A stretch of 18,515 nt of DNA from positions 1 through 18,515 of the forward strand of contig VAXD01000051.1 in NCBI GenBank assembly GCA_005884155.1, read 5' to 3'. Positions within the stretch are counted from its first letter, which is position 1, and the number at the start of each line of letters is the position of its first letter. Below the pieces are notes generated by a model, which worked only from the letters and a program-made list of their open reading frames with translations, was not told where the DNA came from and did no database searches. A program made the position numbers and the translations under genes. This DNA comes from Actinomycetota bacterium (lineage in GTDB: Bacteria > Actinomycetota > Thermoleophilia > Gaiellales > Gaiellaceae). Shown piece after piece: positions 6,805 to 14,468 of the stretch.

Positions 6805-7416
6805 GTGTTCACGGGAATCGTGTGCGAGCGCGGGCGGATCGTGTCGGCGGAGTCCAATGGATCCGGGGCGGTCCGGCTGCGGATCGCCGCGGCCCGAACC
6901 GCGCCCGAGACCAAGATCGGCGACTCGGTCGCCGTCTCCGGCTGCTGCCTGACCGCGGTCGAGGCCGCCGACGGCGAGCTTGCGTTCGACGCGGTCGCCG
7001 AGACGCTCGCCCGAACGACGCTCGGCGCGCTCGTCGCGGGCGACGACGTCAATCTCGAGCCGGCGCTGCGGGCCGGCGAGCCGCTCGGCGGGCACTACGT
7101 CCAGGGCCACGTCGACGGCACAGCACGTGTCCGCACGCACGATCCGGACGGCGAGGGCACGAGGCTCTGGCTCGACCTGCCCGAGGCGCTGCTGCGCTAC
7201 TGCGTCGAGAAAGGCTCGATCGCGGTCGACGGCGTCTCGCTGACGATCGCCGAGCTCGACGCCGACGGCATCGCGATCGCCCTCGTCCCGCACACGCTCC
7301 GCGAAACCACGCTCGGCGGGCTCGAGCCCGGGGACGAGGTCAACGTCGAGGCCGACGTGCTCGCAAAGTACGTCGAGCGGCTGGCGACGCCGCGGGGAGT
7401 ACGATCCGGCACGTGA
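6805..7416 (+). CDS. ribE: Riboflavin synthase alpha chain
   Basis: Catalyses dismutation of two 6,7-dimethyl-8-ribityllumazine molecules into riboflavin and a pyrimidinedione. The 203-residue product has the invariant N-terminus MFTGIV and two tandem lumazine-binding barrels. The first has GDSVAVSGCCLT and GGHYVQGHVDG, the second KGSIAVDGVSLTI and LVPHTLRETTLG. The N-terminal FTG and the second-barrel residues that complete the active site are all present. It starts at GTG 6805, where MFTG must be the N-terminus. The stop overlaps the ribBA start (GTGA). The product works with RibH, encoded two genes downstream. Confidence 0.96.
   Translation: MFTGIVCERGRIVSAESNGSGAVRLRIAAARTAPETKIGDSVAVSGCCLTAVEAADGELAFDAVAETLARTTLGALVAGDDVNLEPALRAGEPLGGHYVQGHVDGTARVRTHDPDGEGTRLWLDLPEALLRYCVEKGSIAVDGVSLTIAELDADGIAIALVPHTLRETTLGGLEPGDEVNVEADVLAKYVERLATPRGVRSGT
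7400..7405 (+). promoter_or_regulatory. -10 box TACGAT, possible leaderless promoter of ribBA
   Basis: TACGAT lies inside the last codons of ribE and ends seven bases before the GTG of ribBA. The spacing equals that of the other leaderless candidates, but because it is inside a coding sequence and ribBA is also coupled by a GTGA overlap, it is a weaker call. Confidence 0.33.
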
Positions 7417-8666
7417 GCAGCACAGAACGATCAACAGTTTTCGCGCCTGTCGAGGAGGCGATCGACGACATCCGCCACGGACGGCTCGTCGTCGTGGTCG
7501 ACGCCGCAGACCGCGAAAACGAAGGCGACCTCACGATCGCGGCGCAGTTCGCAACGCCCGAGGCGATCAACTTCATGGCGACCCACGGCCGCGGCCTGAT
7601 CTGTCTCTGCCTGACGGAGGAGCGCTGCGACGAGCTGGCCCTGCGCCCGATGGCGGAGCGCAACGAGACACCGTTCGGCACCGCCTTCACCGTCTCGATC
7701 GAGGCGCGCGACGGGATCAGCACCGGCATCTCCGCCCAGGACCGCTCGCGCACGATCCAGGTCGCGATCGACCCGAGCAAGGGCCCCGGCGACCTCGTCC
7801 AGCCGGGCCACGTCTTCCCGCTCCGCGCGCGGCCCGGGGGCGTCCTGCAGCGGGCCGGCCAGACGGAGGCTGCGGTCGACCTCGCGCGGCTTGCCGGCCT
7901 CAACCCGGCCGGGGTCGTCTGCGAGGTGATGAACGACGACGGGACGATGGCGCGCGTGCCGGACCTGATCGGGTACTGCGAGCGCCACGGCCTGAAGATG
8001 ATCACCGTCGCCGACCTGATCGAGTATCGGCGCCGAACGGAGAAGCTCGTCGAGCGCACGACCTCGGTGCGGCTGCCGACCGCGTACGGCGAGTTCACCG
8101 CCGTCGCCTTCCGCGAGCGGCTGACCGGCAAGCACCACCTCGCGCTCGTCAAAGGCGACGTCGACGGCGTCCAGAACGTGCTCGTCCGCGTCCACTCCGA
8201 GTGCCTCACGGGCGACGTCTTCCACTCGCTCCGCTGCGACTGCGGCGAGCAGCTCGACCAGGCGCTCCAGCAGATCGCGACCGAGGACCGCGGGGTGCTC
8301 CTCTACATGGCGCAGGAAGGCCGCGGGATCGGCCTGCTGAACAAGCTGCGCGCCTACGAGCTACAGGAGGGTGGGCTCGACACGGGCGAGGCGAACCTCG
8401 AGCTCGGCTTCGCCGCCGACGCGCGGGAGTGGGGGATCGGCAACCAGATCCTCGCCGACCTCGGGCTCTCGACGATCCGGATCCTGACGAACAACCCGAA
8501 GAAGATCAGCGGGCTCGAAGGTTATGGTCTAACCGTGGTCGAGCAGGTCCCGATCGAGACGCCGCCGAACGCCGAGAATCGGCGCTACCTGGCGACCAAG
8601 CGGGAGAAGCTCGGGCACCGGCTGCACCACCAGGACTTGCGGTTCGACGCGGAGGAGGCCGAATGA
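7413..8666 (+). CDS. ribBA: Bifunctional DHBP synthase / GTP cyclohydrolase II RibBA
   Basis: One polypeptide supplies both starting branches of riboflavin synthesis. The N-terminal RibB half makes 3,4-dihydroxy-2-butanone 4-phosphate from ribulose 5-phosphate, and the C-terminal RibA half opens GTP. RibB motifs are DRENEGDLTIAAQ (near residue 33), HGRGLICL, TGISAQDRSRTI, PGHVFPLRARPGGVL and CEVMNDDGTMAR. RibA begins around residue 215 and has the zinc site SECLTGDVFHSLRCDCGEQ, the GTP-binding and catalytic QEGRGIGLLNKLRAYELQ, and ILTNNPKKI near the C-terminus. All key residues look intact and the 417-residue length is normal. GTG 7413 overlaps the ribE TGA by four bases. The stop overlaps the ribH ATG (ATGA), and a GGAGGAGG lies upstream of that start. 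Confidence 0.96.
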   Translation: MSSTERSTVFAPVEEAIDDIRHGRLVVVVDAADRENEGDLTIAAQFATPEAINFMATHGRGLICLCLTEERCDELALRPMAERNETPFGTAFTVSIEARDGISTGISAQDRSRTIQVAIDPSKGPGDLVQPGHVFPLRARPGGVLQRAGQTEAAVDLARLAGLNPAGVVCEVMNDDGTMARVPDLIGYCERHGLKMITVADLIEYRRRTEKLVERTTSVRLPTAYGEFTAVAFRERLTGKHHLALVKGDVDGVQNVLVRVHSECLTGDVFHSLRCDCGEQLDQALQQIATEDRGVLLYMAQEGRGIGLLNKLRAYELQEGGLDTGEANLELGFAADAREWGIGNQILADLGLSTIRILTNNPKKISGLEGYGLTVVEQVPIETPPNAENRRYLATKREKLGHRLHHQDLRFDAEEAE

Positions 8667-9307
8667 GCGACGGCGCCGAAGAGACGCAGCTCTGGCCGGG
8701 GCAGGAGCGCGCGCGGGAGGCCGAGGCCGAGGCGGAGCCGGCGGTCGAGGCCGACGAGGATCTTCCTGCGGAAGAGGACGAGCTGCCGCGGCCGGCTGCG
8801 ACCGAGCACGCGGACGGCGGATTCAGCATTCCCGACGGCTACGGGGTGATCGAGGGCGAGGCGACGGGCGCACGGCGGTCGGTCGGTGTCGTCGTCGGGC
8901 GCTTCAACGGCGGGATCACCGGCGAGCTGCTGAGCCGCGCGCTGGACGAGCTCGAGCGCGCCGGTGTCGGTCGCGAGGCGGTCACGGTCGTCCCGGTGCC
9001 GGGCGCCTTCGAGCTGCCGCTGGCCGCGATGGCACTGGCGAAGACGCGGCGCTACTCGTGCATCGTCGCGCTCGGAGCGGTGATCCGCGGCGACACGCCG
9101 CACTTCGAGTACGTCGCGAGCGAGGCCGCGAGCGGGCTGCAGCTCGCGGGGCTGGAGACCGGCGTGCCCGTCGCCTTCGGGGTGCTCACCTGCGACAACG
9201 AGGAGCAGGCGCAGGCCCGGCTCGACAAAGGCGCCGACGCGGCGCGCACCGCCCTCGAGATGGCCGACGTCTTCTCGCAGCTGCGGGCCGCGGCCGGCGG
9301 GTCCTGA
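8663..9307 (+). CDS. ribH: 6,7-dimethyl-8-ribityllumazine synthase with acidic N-terminal extension
   Basis: RibH condenses the RibB and RibD products into lumazine, the substrate of RibE, and usually assembles as pentamers or 60-mer shells. The enzyme domain starts near residue 62 and carries VVVGRFN (76-82), VPVPGAFELPLA (110-121) and GAVIRGDTPHFEYV (138-151), with catalytic His147. Before it lie about 60 residues rich in Glu, Ala and Asp (EAEAEAEPAVEADEDLPAEEDE), predicted disordered. ATG 8663 is supported by the ATGA overlap with ribBA and by GGAGGAGG at 8651-8658. An in-frame GTG at 8846 would give a conventional short RibH, so the extension depends on the start choice. Confidence 0.93.
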   Translation: MSDGAEETQLWPGQERAREAEAEAEPAVEADEDLPAEEDELPRPAATEHADGGFSIPDGYGVIEGEATGARRSVGVVVGRFNGGITGELLSRALDELERAGVGREAVTVVPVPGAFELPLAAMALAKTRRYSCIVALGAVIRGDTPHFEYVASEAASGLQLAGLETGVPVAFGVLTCDNEEQAQARLDKGADAARTALEMADVFSQLRAAAGGS

Positions 9308-9315
9308 CCTTCGGC

Positions 9316-9321
9316 TACACT
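9316..9321 (+). promoter_or_regulatory. -10 box TACACT, leaderless promoter of rpmB
   Basis: TACACT stands in the 22-nt gap between ribH and rpmB and ends eight bases before the GTG. Transcription would begin about two bases upstream of the start codon or on it. It marks the start of the rpmB-fakA transcription unit. Confidence 0.5.
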
Positions 9322-9329
9322 CCGCCGCC

Positions 9330-9521
9330 GTGTCCAAGGTCTGCGCAATCTGCGGAAAGAAGCCTGGGTTCGGCCACAACCGAAGCCATTCGATGGTGGC
9401 GACGAAACGGCGCTTCAACCCGAACCTCCAGCGCGTCCGCGTGCTGCTCGACGGCAAGGCCACCCGCGCGTACGTCTGCACGCGCTGCCTCAAGGGCGGC
9501 AAGGTCACGAAGGCCATCTGA
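9330..9521 (+). CDS. rpmB: 50S ribosomal protein L28, zinc-binding form
   Basis: A 63-residue L28 starting SKVCAICGKKPGFGHNRSHS, with the family's KRRFNPNLQRVRV core. Two CxxC pairs (CAIC near residue 5 and CTRC near residue 52) show it is the zinc-containing (C+) form. Many actinobacteria also carry zinc-independent paralogues used in zinc starvation; none is seen here. Its position just upstream of the DAK2 kinase gene is conserved widely, but the Asp23-family gene that sits between them in Firmicutes is absent. The GTG start is fixed by the Met-Ser-Lys-Val-Cys N-terminus. Confidence 0.96.
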   Translation: MSKVCAICGKKPGFGHNRSHSMVATKRRFNPNLQRVRVLLDGKATRAYVCTRCLKGGKVTKAI

Positions 9522-9566
9522 CCGGCGCCCCGGCGGCGGGCGTGTGACAATCGCCCGGTCGGCGGG

Positions 9567-11141
9567 ATGACCGAACTCGAGACGCTACGAGCCCTGGTCG
9601 ATGCGGCCTGCGCGAGCCTCGAGCGCAGCCGGCGGCGGATCGACGACCTCAACGTCTACCCGGTGCCTGACGGCGACACCGGCACGAACCTCCTTCTGAC
9701 AGCCCGCGGCGTCGCGGACGCACTCGCGCATTCGGAGGCAGGCGACCGGCAAGCGCTTGCGCAGGAGGTGACGCGGGCGGCCCTCCTGAGCGCGCGCGGG
9801 AACTCGGGCGTGATCCTTTCGCAGATCGTCCGCGGCGCGGCCGAGGCGCTCGCCGACGCCGACGCGATCGACTCCCGGGCGGTCGCGCACGCCTTCCGGG
9901 CCGCCAGCGACGCCGCCTACGCGGCGGTGCGCGAGCCGGTCGAGGGGACGATCCTGACGGTCGCGCGCGAGCTCGCAGACGAAGCCGACGCGCAGCAGGA
10001 CGCGGCGATCGCGGAGCTCTTCGCGGCCGTCGTGCGGCGTGGGGACGAGGCCGTTGCGCGCACGACCGAGCAGCTCGACGTCCTGCGCCAAGCGGGTGTC
10101 GTGGACGCGGGCGCCGCGGGCCTGCTCGAGCTCGTGCGCGGCATCGCCGCCTCGCTCGCGGGAGAGGAGCTGCCACCGCCGCCGTCCGCGGAGGAGCTCG
10201 CGCCCGAGGCGGTCCACCAGGCGCAGTCGCGCTTCCGCTACTGCACGACGTTCGTGGTCGAGGGGGAGGGCCTCGACGCGGACGCGCTCGAGCGCGAGCT
10301 CGAACGTCTCGGCGACTCGCTGATGGTCGTCGGCGACCCGAGCGCGCTGAAAGCACACGTCCACACGGACGACCCGGACGCCGCACTCGCGCTCGGTGCG
10401 GCCGTTGGCACGGTCGAAAGGGTCGAGGTCGCGGACATGCGCGCGCAGACCGAGGAGCGCGAGGCGCGACTCACGAGCGTCGAGCCGGCGGCGCGCTGCG
10501 GGGTCGTGGCCGTCTCCGCCGGCGCCGGCAACCGCCGTCTCTTCGAGAGCCTCGGCGCCGCGCGGATCGTCCAAGGCGGCCAGACGATGAACCCGCCGAC
10601 CGCCGAGCTGCTCGCCGCGCTCGAGGCGACGAATGCCGACGAGGCCGTCCTCCTGCCGAACAACGCGAATGTGATCCTGGCCGCCGAGCAGGCCGCCCAG
10701 CTCGCCGAGCGCCCGGTCGAGGTCGTGCCGACGCGCTCCCTGCAGGCCGGCCTCGCCGCGCTGATCGCGTTCAATCCCGAGCGGTCGGCGGCCGAGAACG
10801 CGTCCGAGATGTTCGGCGCCGCCGAGACCATCGTCGCCGGTGAGGTCGCGACGGCTTCGCGCGACGCGACGATCGCCGGAGTAGCCGTGCGACGCGATGA
10901 GTTCCTGGGCCTCGCAGGCGGCCGCGTCGTCGCAGCGGGCCCGGTTTTCGGCGAGGTCGGCCGCGCTGTGGCGGAAGCGCTGCTGGCCGAGCCGCGAGAC
11001 GTGCTCACGCTCGTGACCGGCGAAGGCGCCCCGTCACTCGATGGTCTCCTCGACGAGCTGGCGGAGCGGCACCCGGAGCTCGAGATCGAGGTGCACGAGG
11101 GCGGCCAACCGCACTACCCGCTCCTCCTCTCCGCTGAATAG
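9567..11141 (+). CDS. fakA: DAK2-domain fatty-acid kinase FakA-like protein
   Basis: FakA phosphorylates fatty acids bound to FakB (DegV family), which lets the cell use exogenous or recycled fatty acids for phospholipid synthesis. The 524-residue product has the N-terminal DhaL/DAK2 domain with NVYPVPDGDTGTN (residues 29-41, Mg-ATP-binding aspartates) and SARGNSGVILSQ (about 93-104). The middle domain holds HVHTDDPDAAL, and the C-terminal FakB-interacting domain includes VQGGQTMNPPTAELL and LLPNNANVILAAEQA. Length and order match FakA. A GACAAT hexamer at 9546-9551 could be a -10 with a leader of roughly nine bases; GGCGGG precedes the ATG directly. A FakB-type gene lies two genes downstream, supporting the assignment. 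Whether the substrate is truly fatty acid is inferred from family and context. Confidence 0.9.
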   Translation: MTELETLRALVDAACASLERSRRRIDDLNVYPVPDGDTGTNLLLTARGVADALAHSEAGDRQALAQEVTRAALLSARGNSGVILSQIVRGAAEALADADAIDSRAVAHAFRAASDAAYAAVREPVEGTILTVARELADEADAQQDAAIAELFAAVVRRGDEAVARTTEQLDVLRQAGVVDAGAAGLLELVRGIAASLAGEELPPPPSAEELAPEAVHQAQSRFRYCTTFVVEGEGLDADALERELERLGDSLMVVGDPSALKAHVHTDDPDAALALGAAVGTVERVEVADMRAQTEEREARLTSVEPAARCGVVAVSAGAGNRRLFESLGAARIVQGGQTMNPPTAELLAALEATNADEAVLLPNNANVILAAEQAAQLAERPVEVVPTRSLQAGLAALIAFNPERSAAENASEMFGAAETIVAGEVATASRDATIAGVAVRRDEFLGLAGGRVVAAGPVFGEVGRAVAEALLAEPRDVLTLVTGEGAPSLDGLLDELAERHPELEIEVHEGGQPHYPLLLSAE

Positions 11142-11144
11142 AGT
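11139..11144 (+). promoter_or_regulatory. -10 box TAGAGT overlapping the fakA stop, leaderless promoter of the receiver gene
   Basis: The fakA stop codon TAG (11139-11141) is the first half of TAGAGT, which ends six bases before the ATG at 11151. The stop codon and the -10 box share the same bases. Confidence 0.48.
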
Positions 11145-11150
11145 CGGCGT

Positions 11151-11534
11151 ATGGCAGAGCCGATCCGCGTGGTGCTGGTCGAGGACAACGCCGTCTTCCG
11201 CGAGGCCCTCGAGCTGCTGCTCGCCCTGCGCGGGGAGATACGCGTCGTCGGCTCGGTGGCGGACGGCGCGGACGCTGCGAGCGTGGTCTCGGAGCTCCAG
11301 CCCGACGTCGTCCTGATGGACTACCGGCTGCCGGGGCTCGACGGCGTCCAGGCGACCCGCGCCGTGCTCGAAGCGTGCCCGGGGACGGCGGTCGTCTGCC
11401 TCACTGCCTCGGCGAATCCGCGCGAGCGCGACGCGCTGGTGGAGGCCGGCGCCGTGGACTGCCTGCAGAAGGACGACGGCCTCGATGCGATCATCGCCGC
11501 TGTCCACGACGCCGCGCGCTCCGCCGCTGCGTGA
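11151..11534 (+). CDS. Stand-alone response-regulator receiver domain
   Basis: A 127-residue CheY-like receiver with no output domain. The acidic pocket is Glu11-Asp12, the phospho-acceptor is Asp57 in LMDYRLPGLDG, the switch Thr is Thr85 in CLTAS, and the invariant Lys is Lys107 in CLQKDDG. All residues required for phosphorylation are present. The protein ends about nine residues after the last helix, so no DNA-binding domain is attached or encoded next to it; the following gene overlaps its stop as GTGA. The domain resembles NarL-type receivers. No histidine kinase is in the window. It lies between fakA and a DegV/FakB gene, which suggests protein-protein control of that pathway, but the partner cannot be read from sequence. 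Confidence 0.9.
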   Translation: MAEPIRVVLVEDNAVFREALELLLALRGEIRVVGSVADGADAASVVSELQPDVVLMDYRLPGLDGVQATRAVLEACPGTAVVCLTASANPRERDALVEAGAVDCLQKDDGLDAIIAAVHDAARSAAA

Positions 11535-12409
11535 ACCTGGACGCCGAGAACACCGCGATCGTCGTCGACTCGACGGCCGACTTTCCCGACGCGCCGGAGC
11601 GCTTTCCGAACTGGCGCGTCGTGCCGCTCTACGTCCGCTTCGGCGACGAAAGCTTCCGCGACTACGTCGAGCTCGCTCCCGAGGCGTTCTACGAGCGGCT
11701 CCGGGCCGGCGGGCAGACGCCGGCGACATCCCAGCCGACTCCGGCCGACTTCCTCGCCGTGTACGAGGAGCTGGCGGGATACGAGCGGATCCTGTCCATC
11801 CATATCGCGGGGCGGCTCTCGGGGACGATCGAGAGCGCCCGCACCGCCGCTCAGTTGCTCGGCGGGGAGCGTGTGAGGACGATCGACTCCGGCAGCGCGT
11901 CCGCGGCGATCGCGCTGCTCGGACTGGCGGTGCAGCGCCGCCTCGAGGAAGGAACCACGGACGAGGAGGTCGACCGGCTGGTCGAGCGCTACCGGCGCGA
12001 CGCCGGCCTGCTCTTCACGCTCGAGACGTTCGAGTACCTGGTGCGCGGCGGCCGCGTCGGGCGGGCACGCGGCTGGGCGGGCGAGCTCCTCCACATCAAG
12101 CCGATCCTGACCATCGAGGACGGCGAGGTGATCCCGGTCAAGCGCGTCCGCGGGAACCGCAAGGCGTTCCTCGAGTTCGGGTCGGCCTTCGAAGCGGAGA
12201 CCCACGACGGCCCCCGGCTGCGCGTCGGCATCGCTCACGCTGACGCGCCCGAGAAGGCCGAGGCCTTGCGCGAGCTCGTGGGGAGGACGCGACCGGGTGC
12301 AGAGATCGAGCTCGTGACGAGCCTCGGGCCCGTCGTCGGCGCACATGCCGGGCCCGGAACGGTCGGCTTCTTCTGGTTCGAGGACGAGGAGAGCCGGGGC
12401 GCTTCCTAG
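11531..12409 (+). CDS. DegV family fatty-acid-binding protein (FakB-like)
   Basis: DegV proteins bind a fatty acid and, as FakB, present it to FakA for phosphorylation. The 292-residue product has IVVDSTADFP (residues 9-18), TSQPTPADF near 65, SGTIESA near 96, TIDSGSAS and YLVRGGRVGRA near 170. The Thr of the TSxP segment and the Ser of SGT are the residues that contact the fatty-acid carboxylate in known FakB structures. Helical C-terminal parts (HIKPILTIEDGEVIPVKRVR) are normal. GTG 11531 overlaps the receiver stop by four bases, and the protein begins at the family start. The TAG stop also forms the first half of the recG -10 box. Family membership is certain, partnership with the FakA here is inferred from proximity. 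Confidence 0.92.
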   Translation: MNLDAENTAIVVDSTADFPDAPERFPNWRVVPLYVRFGDESFRDYVELAPEAFYERLRAGGQTPATSQPTPADFLAVYEELAGYERILSIHIAGRLSGTIESARTAAQLLGGERVRTIDSGSASAAIALLGLAVQRRLEEGTTDEEVDRLVERYRRDAGLLFTLETFEYLVRGGRVGRARGWAGELLHIKPILTIEDGEVIPVKRVRGNRKAFLEFGSAFEAETHDGPRLRVGIAHADAPEKAEALRELVGRTRPGAEIELVTSLGPVVGAHAGPGTVGFFWFEDEESRGAS

Positions 12410-12412
12410 ACT
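12407..12412 (+). promoter_or_regulatory. -10 box TAGACT overlapping the degV stop, leaderless promoter of recG
   Basis: The degV TAG stop (12407-12409) begins TAGACT, which ends seven bases before the ATG at 12420. This supports 12420 as the recG start instead of the in-frame ATG at 12345 inside degV. Confidence 0.48.
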
Positions 12413-12419
12413 GGCCCGC

Positions 12420-14468
12420 ATGCCGACGGGCTTTGCCGGTGAGGAGTCGCCCGATCTCTGGCCGCGGCTGCCGGGGACTCCGCGCCCGGAGCTGGTGGAG
12501 CAAGACGTCGCGTCGCTTTCCGGCGTAGGCCCGGCCCTGAGCAGGAAGCTCGCGAAGCTCGGCCTCGGAACCCTGCGCGACCTGCTCGAGCACCGCCCGC
12601 ACCGCTACGAACCGGCTGTCCCCGAGCGGCGGATCGCCGACCTCTTCGCCGAGGAGGAAGCCGCTATCGCGGGCGTTGTTCGCTCGGTCTCGCTCCGCCG
12701 CCCGCGCAGGAACCTCGCGATCCTGAACGCGCGGATCGCGGACGAGAGCGGCGAGATCGCGGCCGTCTGGTTCAACCAGGCGTGGCTCGAGGAGAAGCTC
12801 AAACCCGGCACGCACGTCCGGCTGCGGGGGCAGCTGAAGCGCGGCGGCTTTCAGGTCCGCTCCTACGACCTGAACGGCGTCGCCGCAACCGCCGACTTCG
12901 CGCCGGTCTATCCGGCCAGCGAGGAGGTGACGCCGAAGCGGCTCCGGGGCCTCGTCGCCCGCGTCCTTCCGCTCGCGCGCGACCTGCCAGACCCGCTCCC
13001 CGCCGGCCTGAAGGCGCACGAGGCGCTCCCGCTCCGCTCCGACGCGCTCGTCGCGCTCCACCAGCCGCACTCGCTCGCGGAAGGAGAAGCCGCCCGCCGC
13101 CGACTCGCGTTCGACGAGCTGCTCGTTCTCCAGGTCGGCCTCGCCCGTGCCCGGGCAGGACGGGAAACCGACCGCGCCCACGCCCTCGGGGCACCTGGTG
13201 AGCTCACGACGCGCTACCGCGAGCTGCTCCCGTTCGAGCTCACGCCCGACCAGGAGCACGCGATCGCCGAGATCGACCGTGATCTGGAACGTGAGGCGCC
13301 CATGCAGCGCCTGCTCCAGGGCGACGTCGGCTCGGGCAAGACCGTCGTCGCGCTCTACGGGCTCTTGCGTGCGATCGAGTCCGGCCTGCGCGGCGCTCTG
13401 ATGGCGCCGACAGAAACCTTGGCTGAGCAGCACTTTCTGACAATCGAGCCGCTCTGTGCGGAGCTCGGCGTGCCCGTGGCGCTGCTCACGCGCTCGGTCA
13501 AGTCCGACATCGCCGAAGCGGGCATCGTCGTCGGCACGCACGCGCTGATCCAGGAAGGCGTCGACCTCGGCGAGCTCGGCGTCGCGGTCATCGACGAGCA
13601 GCACCGCTTCGGCGTCGAGCAGCGCCGCGCGCTCACGGAAGGCCGCGCGCCGCACGTTCTTCACATGACCGCGACCCCGATCCCGCGCACGCTCGCGCTG
13701 ACGCTCTATGGCGACCTGGCGGTCACGGAGATCGCGAAGCCGCCCGCCTCGCGCAAGCCGATCGTCACCTCGTGGGTCACTGCCGAGCGCTCCTCCGAGG
13801 CCTACCGCCGCCTGCGCAAGCACCTCGACGACGGCCGGCAGGCGTACGTCGTCTGCCCGTTGATCGAGGAGTCCGAGACCTCGCAGGCGCGCGCGGCCGA
13901 GGCCGAGGCCGGGCGGCTGCGGAGAGCGGAGCTGAGCGACTACAAGGTCGGTCTCCTGCACGGCCGCCTTCGTCCGGCCGAGCGGCGTGAGCTGATGGCC
14001 CAGTTCAAGGCGGGCGAGCTCGACGTGCTCGTGGCGACGACCGTGATCGAAGTCGGCGTCGACGTCCCGAACGCGACGATCATGATCGTCCAGGAGGCTG
14101 ACCGCTTCGGCCTGGCTCAGCTGCACCAGCTGCGAGGCCGCGTCGGGCGCGGCGCCGAGCAGTCGTACTGCCTGCTGATCTCTCGCGCGCGAGAGGAACT
14201 GACCGACAACGCGCAGGCGCGGTTGCAGGCGCTCGTCGACTCGACCGACGGCTTCGAGCTCGCCGAGAAGGACCTCGAGCTCCGGGGCGAGGGCCAGCTG
14301 CTCGGCACGCGCCAGTCGGGCCTCTCCGACCTGCGCTTCGTCCACTGGCGCACGGACCGGCCGCTGCTCGAGCGCGCCCGCACCGCGGCCGAGGAGCTCG
14401 TCGACTACGAGGGCCCGCTCGCCGACGAGGTCGAGCGCTTCTTCGGCGAGCGGGAGCTGGCCGCGTGA
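12420..14468 (+). CDS. recG: ATP-dependent DNA helicase RecG
   Basis: RecG is a monomeric double-strand translocase that regresses stalled forks and remodels branched DNA. The 682-residue product has an N-terminal helical stretch (DVASLSGVGPALSRKLAKLG, LLEHRPHRYE), then the OB-fold wedge domain (about residues 70-165). The helicase core follows, with Walker A QGDVGSGKT near residue 303, VIDEQHRFGVEQ near 391, MTATPIPRTLALTLYGDL, VIEVGVDVPNA and LHQLRGRVGRG. The RecG C-terminal block ELAEKDLELRGEGQLLGTRQSG is present, with GEGQ where many RecGs have GPGE. The start at ATG 12420 is supported by the -10 spacing. Placement next to rsmD and coaD is conserved in actinobacteria. The stop overlaps the next gene (GTGA). 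Confidence 0.95.
   Translation: MPTGFAGEESPDLWPRLPGTPRPELVEQDVASLSGVGPALSRKLAKLGLGTLRDLLEHRPHRYEPAVPERRIADLFAEEEAAIAGVVRSVSLRRPRRNLAILNARIADESGEIAAVWFNQAWLEEKLKPGTHVRLRGQLKRGGFQVRSYDLNGVAATADFAPVYPASEEVTPKRLRGLVARVLPLARDLPDPLPAGLKAHEALPLRSDALVALHQPHSLAEGEAARRRLAFDELLVLQVGLARARAGRETDRAHALGAPGELTTRYRELLPFELTPDQEHAIAEIDRDLEREAPMQRLLQGDVGSGKTVVALYGLLRAIESGLRGALMAPTETLAEQHFLTIEPLCAELGVPVALLTRSVKSDIAEAGIVVGTHALIQEGVDLGELGVAVIDEQHRFGVEQRRALTEGRAPHVLHMTATPIPRTLALTLYGDLAVTEIAKPPASRKPIVTSWVTAERSSEAYRRLRKHLDDGRQAYVVCPLIEESETSQARAAEAEAGRLRRAELSDYKVGLLHGRLRPAERRELMAQFKAGELDVLVATTVIEVGVDVPNATIMIVQEADRFGLAQLHQLRGRVGRGAEQSYCLLISRAREELTDNAQARLQALVDSTDGFELAEKDLELRGEGQLLGTRQSGLSDLRFVHWRTDRPLLERARTAAEELVDYEGPLADEVERFFGERELAA

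Noticed and set aside
5800..6850. FMN riboswitch before or within the riboflavin operon
   Set aside because: None of the conserved RFN element blocks is visible. ribD is coupled to rpe by ATGA overlap, and ribE has only an 18-nt gap.
9522..9566. Possible terminator hairpin in the rpmB-fakA gap
   Set aside because: Only a five-pair GC stem with a seven-base loop and no T-run. Expected by chance at this composition.
9585..10574. 329-codon open frame on the - strand across fakA
   Set aside because: Antisense shadow of a confidently assigned gene, low-complexity composition, no motif, no start signal.
13188..13194. GGGGCAC, matching the end of the def-fmt element
   Set aside because: Only seven bases match, inside recG, and no partner arm or TA flank exists. 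It is not a second copy.
12138..14345. 735-codon open frame on the - strand, antisense to recG and degV
   Set aside because: It is the complement of well-conserved genes in GC-rich DNA, where antisense stops are rare. The product is Arg/Glu/Leu-rich without any domain.
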